Shown: positions 59,350 through 64,000 of the stretch, piece by piece
Layout of the letters: every line of letters starts with the position of its first letter
How positions within the stretch are numbered: position 1 is the stretch's first letter
Assembly (NCBI GenBank): GCA_033977485.1
Contig: CM066993.1
Coordinates: 68,798,864 to 68,862,863 of the forward strand
Origin: Hydrangea macrophylla
Taxonomy: Eukaryota > Streptophyta > Magnoliopsida > Cornales > Hydrangeaceae
Length of the DNA stretch: 64,000 nucleotides
Reading direction: 5' to 3'
Program-made: the position numbers and the translations under genes
Notes under the pieces: generated by a model
Database searches by the model: none
Seen by the model: only the letters and a program-made list of their open reading frames with translations
Told to the model about the DNA's origin: nothing

Positions 59350-60943
59350 AGGAATGGACTCCAACTCAGGTTCAAATCCTTCTAAAAATGACTTTAATCT
59401 GTGCCCATTAACTTTAAATGTATTTCCATCTTTGGGTCTTCAGTCTCGACAGTTCCATAAGGATAAACATTTTTAACTATATACGGACCAGTCCATCGAG
59501 ATTTCATCTCTCTTCTAAAAAGATGTAGTCTTGAGTCATATAATAGAACTTTTTGCGCGGGAGTAAATCTTTTGCGCAAAAGATTCTTATTATGATACTT
59601 TTTAGTTCTTGCTTGATGAATTAGGGCATTATCATATGCGTCTTTACGAATTTCTTCAAGCTCACTTAACTGCAATTTTCTTAAAACTCCCCCATCTTCA
59701 ATATTACTATCTCCGTCCCATTTTATGTGTCCATCTTGGGGAATCCAACTATTTAAGGGGACGAAAAGAATCTACACCTACTTTCCACAATTGCCTATAA
59801 TCATTGCACTTTCTTTTTTTGTTTTGTTTTGGTGTTGATTGCAAGGAAGGGTAGTTTGGGAAACTAAGTAAATTTTGCATACTAAGTTGGGAAAGTGGAC
59901 AACAATTTTGGGACATCCCAAAAAGGAAAGATGAACACATAAAATGGGACGGAGGGAGTACAATTTAAAGTCCTAGTAGCCCAATATGCTTTATGTTCTA
60001 ATTCTACTGATAGGTGACAAGCTTTTCCATATGCAAGTCTATATGGAGACATCCCCAAATGGATCTTATAAGCAGTTCTATATGCCCATAAAACATATGT
60101 TAATTTTGAAGACTAGTCTTTATGATTTGAATTCACAGTTTTTTTTTTTTTTTTTTTGAGAATATGCTTAATTTGCCTATTAGCTAATTCAGCTTGTCCA
60201 TTTGTTTGTGGATGGTATGCAGTTGACACCTTATGGGTCACTCCATATCTTTTCATTAATTTTTCAAATGGCTTGTTACAGAAATGAGTTTCTTGATCAC
60301 TTATTAATGCTTTTCGAGTTTCAAATCGAGAAAGTATATTATCTTTTAAAAATGCAATAATTATACGGTGATCATTCTTTCTTGTAGGAATAGCTTCTAC
60401 CCATTTTGAAACATATTCGATTGCTAATAAAATATATTCATATTGGCAAGATAGAGGAAAAGGTCCCATAAAATCAATGCCCCAACAATAAAAAATTTCA
60501 ATTGTAATTATAGGGGTCATTGGCATTTGATTTATTTTTGTAATATTGCCCAACATTTGGCAACGGCTACCAGCCTTACAATATAAATATGAATCTTTAA
60601 ATAGAGTTGGCCAATATAAACCGCTTTGTAAAATTTTCAAAGCAGTCACTCGAGATGAAAAATGTCATCCACAAAAGGACGAATGACACATGAAGAGTAC
60701 ATTTTTTATTTCTTCATTAGGAACACATTTTCTAATTACCTAATCAGCACAATATTTAAACAGATATGGGTTATCAAAGTAGAAATGCCTAGCAATAGCT
60801 AGGAATCTCTTTTTATCTGATGATGACTAATTGCTTGGCATTTTTCCAGTTACTAAATAATTAACAAGATCAGCATACCATGGCAGAGAAGTCACAGAAA
60901 ATAACGGTTCATAAGGAAAAGAGTCTTGAATAGGTAAGGGTTC
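59350..60943 (-). pseudogene. Athila/Tat-like Gypsy pol: RNase H-proximal region and integrase, decayed
   Basis: Minus-strand translation runs from YADLVNYLVTGKMP (about 60880) through RHFYFDNPYLFKYC and KILQSGLYWPTLF to the integrase core: GIDFMGPFP with the first Asp, LISDQETHF with the second Asp, and HPQTNGQAELANRQ with the Glu (60649-60113). The integrase C-terminus RSRWTGP-type motif (KSRWTGPYIVKNVYPYGTVE) lies at 59675-59394. Several in-frame stops occur and a Stowaway MITE separates core and C-terminus. At its upstream end it is cut by the insertion of the LTR at 60944. Confidence 0.85.
59707..59958. mobile_element. Stowaway (Tc1/mariner) MITE
   Basis: 252 bp, left end CTATCTCCGTCCCATTTTAT and right end reading CTCCCTCCGTCCCATTTTAT, TA duplications at 59705-59706 and 59959-59960. 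Inserted in the integrase pseudogene. Confidence 0.88.
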
Positions 60944-61624
60944 TGTCACGCCCCGACGTAGCATAAATAAGGAAAGCGTTTAATTTCCTTTATGGACCCG
61001 TAGGTCGCGACAGTTTGAAGGATCGATTCCGTCCCAAACGTCGAACAACAAAACATATAAATCAGAGTAAAGCAATCAAGGCTTACAAAAATTTTCTAAC
61101 TTATTACATCTTATGAGCCGGGGTCAACTAAGGCACATACCGCCTTAAAAATAAAATAATAACTTAGAGTCTGTTACAGTCATCCTTAAAACAAAACAGT
61201 TTAAAACTCAGACAAATAAACTTAAAGCATATAATAAACAGTTTCTTTATTCCAGATGCAGCCATTCTCAATTAGCATAGTCGTATGATTCCTCCTGATT
61301 GTAACCTGAAAAGCCTGAACACGAATGTCCAGGACGCATCAACGTCGTCAGCTTCAAAAAGCTGGTGAGTATTAAAAACATGACTTTGAATGTAAAGCAT
61401 ACCCATTTACCTTTTTCCATTATTAAATTACGGAAAGAATTTATTTTATAAAATAACTAGGAATATAATAAAAGTCTTTCATTCATAAATACAGATACTC
61501 GTGAAATGAGACAATGCACCACACTCATCTCGCCGACTCTTTTCTCTCGACATCCACAACAACCCACTATCCTACTCCTGGTATCTTTGAAACACTCAGA
61601 TAGCCACACTTTAGCAACGGGGCG

Positions 61625-61862
61625 CCAGGGAGTGTCCAGTTTGCCTCACACTTTGGTCCGGGGTACCAGGGAGTGTCCAATGCCTCACACTTTGAATACC
61701 CTAGCCGCCATGCAAATACCGGGGCAACCCCTCACACAGTATCCAGACTCGAGTTATCAGGGAGTGTCCGTAGGCCACACTTTAGCACTACCATGGGTGC
61801 CAGGGAATGTCCGAGTTCGGCTTCACACACTTTAACGCTTCCATGGGCGTTAGGGAGTGTCC
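61625..61862 (+). repeat. Tandem AGGGAGTGTCC...CACACTTT repeats
   Basis: Five or so imperfect units of 40-60 bp, each with AGGGAGTGTCC followed by CACACTTT, inside the type 3 LTR. Confidence 0.8.
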
Positions 61863-61908
61863 ATATTTGCCACCGTCGCATTTCAAAGATACCCTCTCCA
61901 CAAACTCA

Positions 61909-61995
61909 ACCACAACCACAACCACAACCACAACCACGACCACAACCACAACCACAAACTCATACTCAACCACAACCACAACCACGACTACAAAC
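61909..61995 (+). repeat. (CCACAA)n hexanucleotide array
   Basis: Repeated CCACAA/CCACGA units in two blocks separated by AACTCATACT. Low-complexity peptides read from it are not genes. Confidence 0.9.
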
Positions 61996-62293
61996 ACAAA
62001 CTCATACTCTTTCCATACTGCCATTACTCTTTTCCACACAGACTGACACCCACATGCATGTACTACTGACCCCACATGTATGTCATGAAACTTAAACATG
62101 CGGCAATTTACTGAATTATAAATACAACATGCGTACGGGGCTTGATAAGTCATACTACAATGTTTTAATCATTCAAACATAACCAAATAGCGTTCTGATT
62201 AACTAAATATCCCAAACAGAGCCTTAACAGTACTAAAAAGTTGAACCAAACAGTCCCTTAACAGAAAATAGACAAAAACAGAAACTGCTAAAC

Positions 62294-62580
62294 CTCGCGC
62301 GCGCGGGCCGCTCGCGCGAAAGGTCGCTCGCGCGGGCCGCTCGCGCGATAAGCCCATTTTTCTTTTTATTATAAACTTTTCTGTCTGCCTGTGGAAATCA
62401 AGGTCGCGCGCGCGGATCGCTCGCGCGAAGAGGTTCTCGCGCGACCAGCCAATTTTCAATTATATATATATAAACTCTTACGTCTGCCTGGGGAAGCCTA
62501 CCTCGCGCGCGCGGGCCGCTCGCGCGAGGGGTCGCTCGCGCGGGCCGCTCGCGCGATACTCGCGCGCGCGATCGTGGCGC
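62294..62580. repeat. Clusters of CTCGCGCGAG-type palindromes
   Basis: Three clusters (62294-62350, 62402-62441, 62502-62582) of TCGCGCGA-containing words, usually in doublets 13-17 bp apart, in an otherwise AT-rich LTR. The CG density is exceptional for this window. Confidence 0.9.
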
Positions 62581-63925
62581 GAGATGAAACTGAGGCTTCA
62601 TCTTCTCCGCAGAAACTGCTCTGGTTCAGTAAAACAGGGGCCTTTTTGACCCATTTCAGTTCTGTTAGTATATATATCATGTTATATATGGATCTCTTCC
62701 TTTTTAAACAAGGATTAAGAATCTATGATTAATTTAACATGATTCTAACCATAACTCTCCAATTTTATGAAAAACCAAAACATGTCAAAATTTATTTTCT
62801 TATATACTTTCTTATATGAACGAATTAAGCTCTAAAACTTCAAACATAGTCAATACATACTATAATCTTTGATATTCATCTCTGAAAACGGATTTAGATT
62901 AAGGTTTGAAAATCTTGATTTTTATGCCATGAACTTCATACGTAAAAATCATCAATGGGGATTTACAACATTTAACAATTACACAGCAATTAATATGAAA
63001 TTACATTCTTAGTGAGTTTAGAATACTCACTGATATCAAAGAGAAGTAGTGTTTGTTGAGAAAGGAAATCAAATGAAGAAATTCAAACCCAAGCTTTGGC
63101 TATGGGGATTAAGAGCTTTCTCCTCTATATAATTTCTGAAGAACTCTCTGCACTCTCTCTTTTCTCTCAGTGTTTAGTGTTTGTGAAGAGCAGAATCAAA
63201 GGTGTGTGTGTGTGATGAAGAGCTTTGTTATATAGAGTTTAAGAACTTGGAGACCAAGCAAAATTAAGAACTCACTTAGCAAGCTCTAATTGAGTTAACC
63301 CAACCTTAAACTCTCTAAATTATCAGCATAAACACATACGTATATACATATATACACCATCAGATTTTGAAGAGGCAAGTATAGATCAATAGGGGTCAAT
63401 CTTGAGGTGTTTGGCAATATAGCTTATGGACACAACATTTGCACACATAAGCTAAACATTCCCAAACAATGCCTTATCCAATGATTACTTGCCATAATTA
63501 GAAATAAAGTAAATGTCTAAATCGGTCACTTCCAAAATCTGTGGAAGTTAAACACAACATGGACAATTTTAGACATAAACTGGTATTTTCGGGGCGCGGT
63601 GGTCACCACAAAAATACAGGAAATTCGTTTTAACGTAGGAAGTGATTTTCTGGTTTCATAAAAATACTGATTGAGTCAATAGAAGTTACTTTCACCGTTT
63701 TGAAATACAGACTTTGAAATCCACACAGGTATTATTAATTTTGTAAAAATTACAGTTTGACCCCAAAAGAATTCGTAGCTTACAATAAATCAAGGAATAA
63801 AATTTAGAACATGGGAAATGTAATTAAATGAAACAGTCAATACCAAATGAAATTAAATATGACAATGCAATTACCAATTAAATATGAAAATGTAATTTAA
63901 AATTAAACGGAAATGCAGGTTATTA

Positions 63926-64000
63926 CACCCTTCCTCCCTTAAACAGGATTTCGTCCCCGAAATCAAGACTAACTAGTCCTGAAACAACTCCGGGTACTTC
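63926..64000 (-). CDS. C-terminal end of Gypsy pol, partial (runs off window)
   Basis: Minus-strand frame ending LDFGDEILFKGGRV and TAA; the stop overlaps the first bases of the 3' LTR and the PPT lies within the last codons. DFGDEILFKGG-type endings are common in Tekay/Del-like chromoviruses. The rest of the element lies beyond the window. Confidence 0.75.

Larger units (their letters stand above)
60944..63927 (-). mobile_element. Ty3/Gypsy LTR type 3 (3' LTR), about 3.0 kb
   Basis: Plus-strand ends TGTCACGCCCC and TTATTACA. On the minus strand it begins TGTAATAACC immediately after the PPT AAGGGAGGAAGGG at 63928-63940. It contains tandem AGGGAGTGTCC units (61625-61862), a (CCACAA)n stretch (about 61909-61990), CG-rich palindrome clusters (62294-62580) and CACTAAGAATG near 63010. 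It has inserted into the Athila-like pol relic. Confidence 0.85.

Noticed and set aside
61788..62153. Long frames rich in V, T or N/H over the (CCACAA)n array
   Set aside because: All three frames on both strands are open because the sequence is a hexanucleotide repeat; no domain or codon signal.

Overview
This is nuclear DNA from a flowering plant. The evidence is one intron-rich plant gene on the minus strand, embedded in a dense, multi-generation landscape of plant transposons: MULEs, Mutator-type MITEs, Tourist/PIF MITEs, Stowaway, hAT, CACTA, Copia, Ty3/Gypsy, TRIM, RTE-type LINE and Au-type SINE. It looks like a eudicot, but I cannot name the species. No bacterial, organellar, rRNA or CRISPR features are visible. 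All coordinates, splice sites and target-site duplications (TSDs) below were read by eye.

The one clear host gene is an S-adenosylmethionine carrier of the mitochondrial carrier family (SAMC1/SAMC2-like), minus strand. It runs from a 5'UTR exon ending at 32819 to a stop codon at 6383. Twelve coding exons join in frame to 323 codons and carry all three carrier signatures. Its penultimate large intron (7551-21682) is about 14.1 kb and holds a 12.8-kb nested insertion.

1-6300: AT-rich tandem repeats, a tandem duplication with one copy split by a 1.33-kb Mutator-type element, several MITEs and a SINE. 8428-21240: a FAR1-type MULE with a 9-bp TSD whose two ~3-kb halves are an inverted duplication of the same decayed transposase gene. 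Its right arm was later hit by a Tourist MITE and by an inverted array of TRIM elements (TSD CATAC), which itself took a young 5.25-kb Copia element (TSD GGATG). 32928-36292: promoter-proximal MITE, then a nest of MITEs several layers deep. 36293-54934: a mosaic of long Ty3/Gypsy LTRs (solo, truncated and oppositely oriented) enclosing a three-layer nest, Mutator-type element [CACTA [full-length RTE LINE with an uninterrupted 1014-codon ORF]]. 54935-60943: minus-strand Athila/Tat-like Gypsy relic. 60944-64000: 3' LTR and extreme C-terminus of a further Gypsy element that continues past the window.

The most interesting structures are: (i) the palindromic MULE inside a transcribed intron, similar in layout to the maize Mu killer inverted duplication; (ii) arrays of paired 8-10-bp palindromes, mostly two helical turns apart, inside several LTRs, with a different core in each LTR family (TCGA, GATC, CGCG); (iii) the inverted TRIM array bounded by one TSD, which suggests self-integration; and (iv) shared GAGTAATGCT-like termini linking the large MULE to many short MITEs here.
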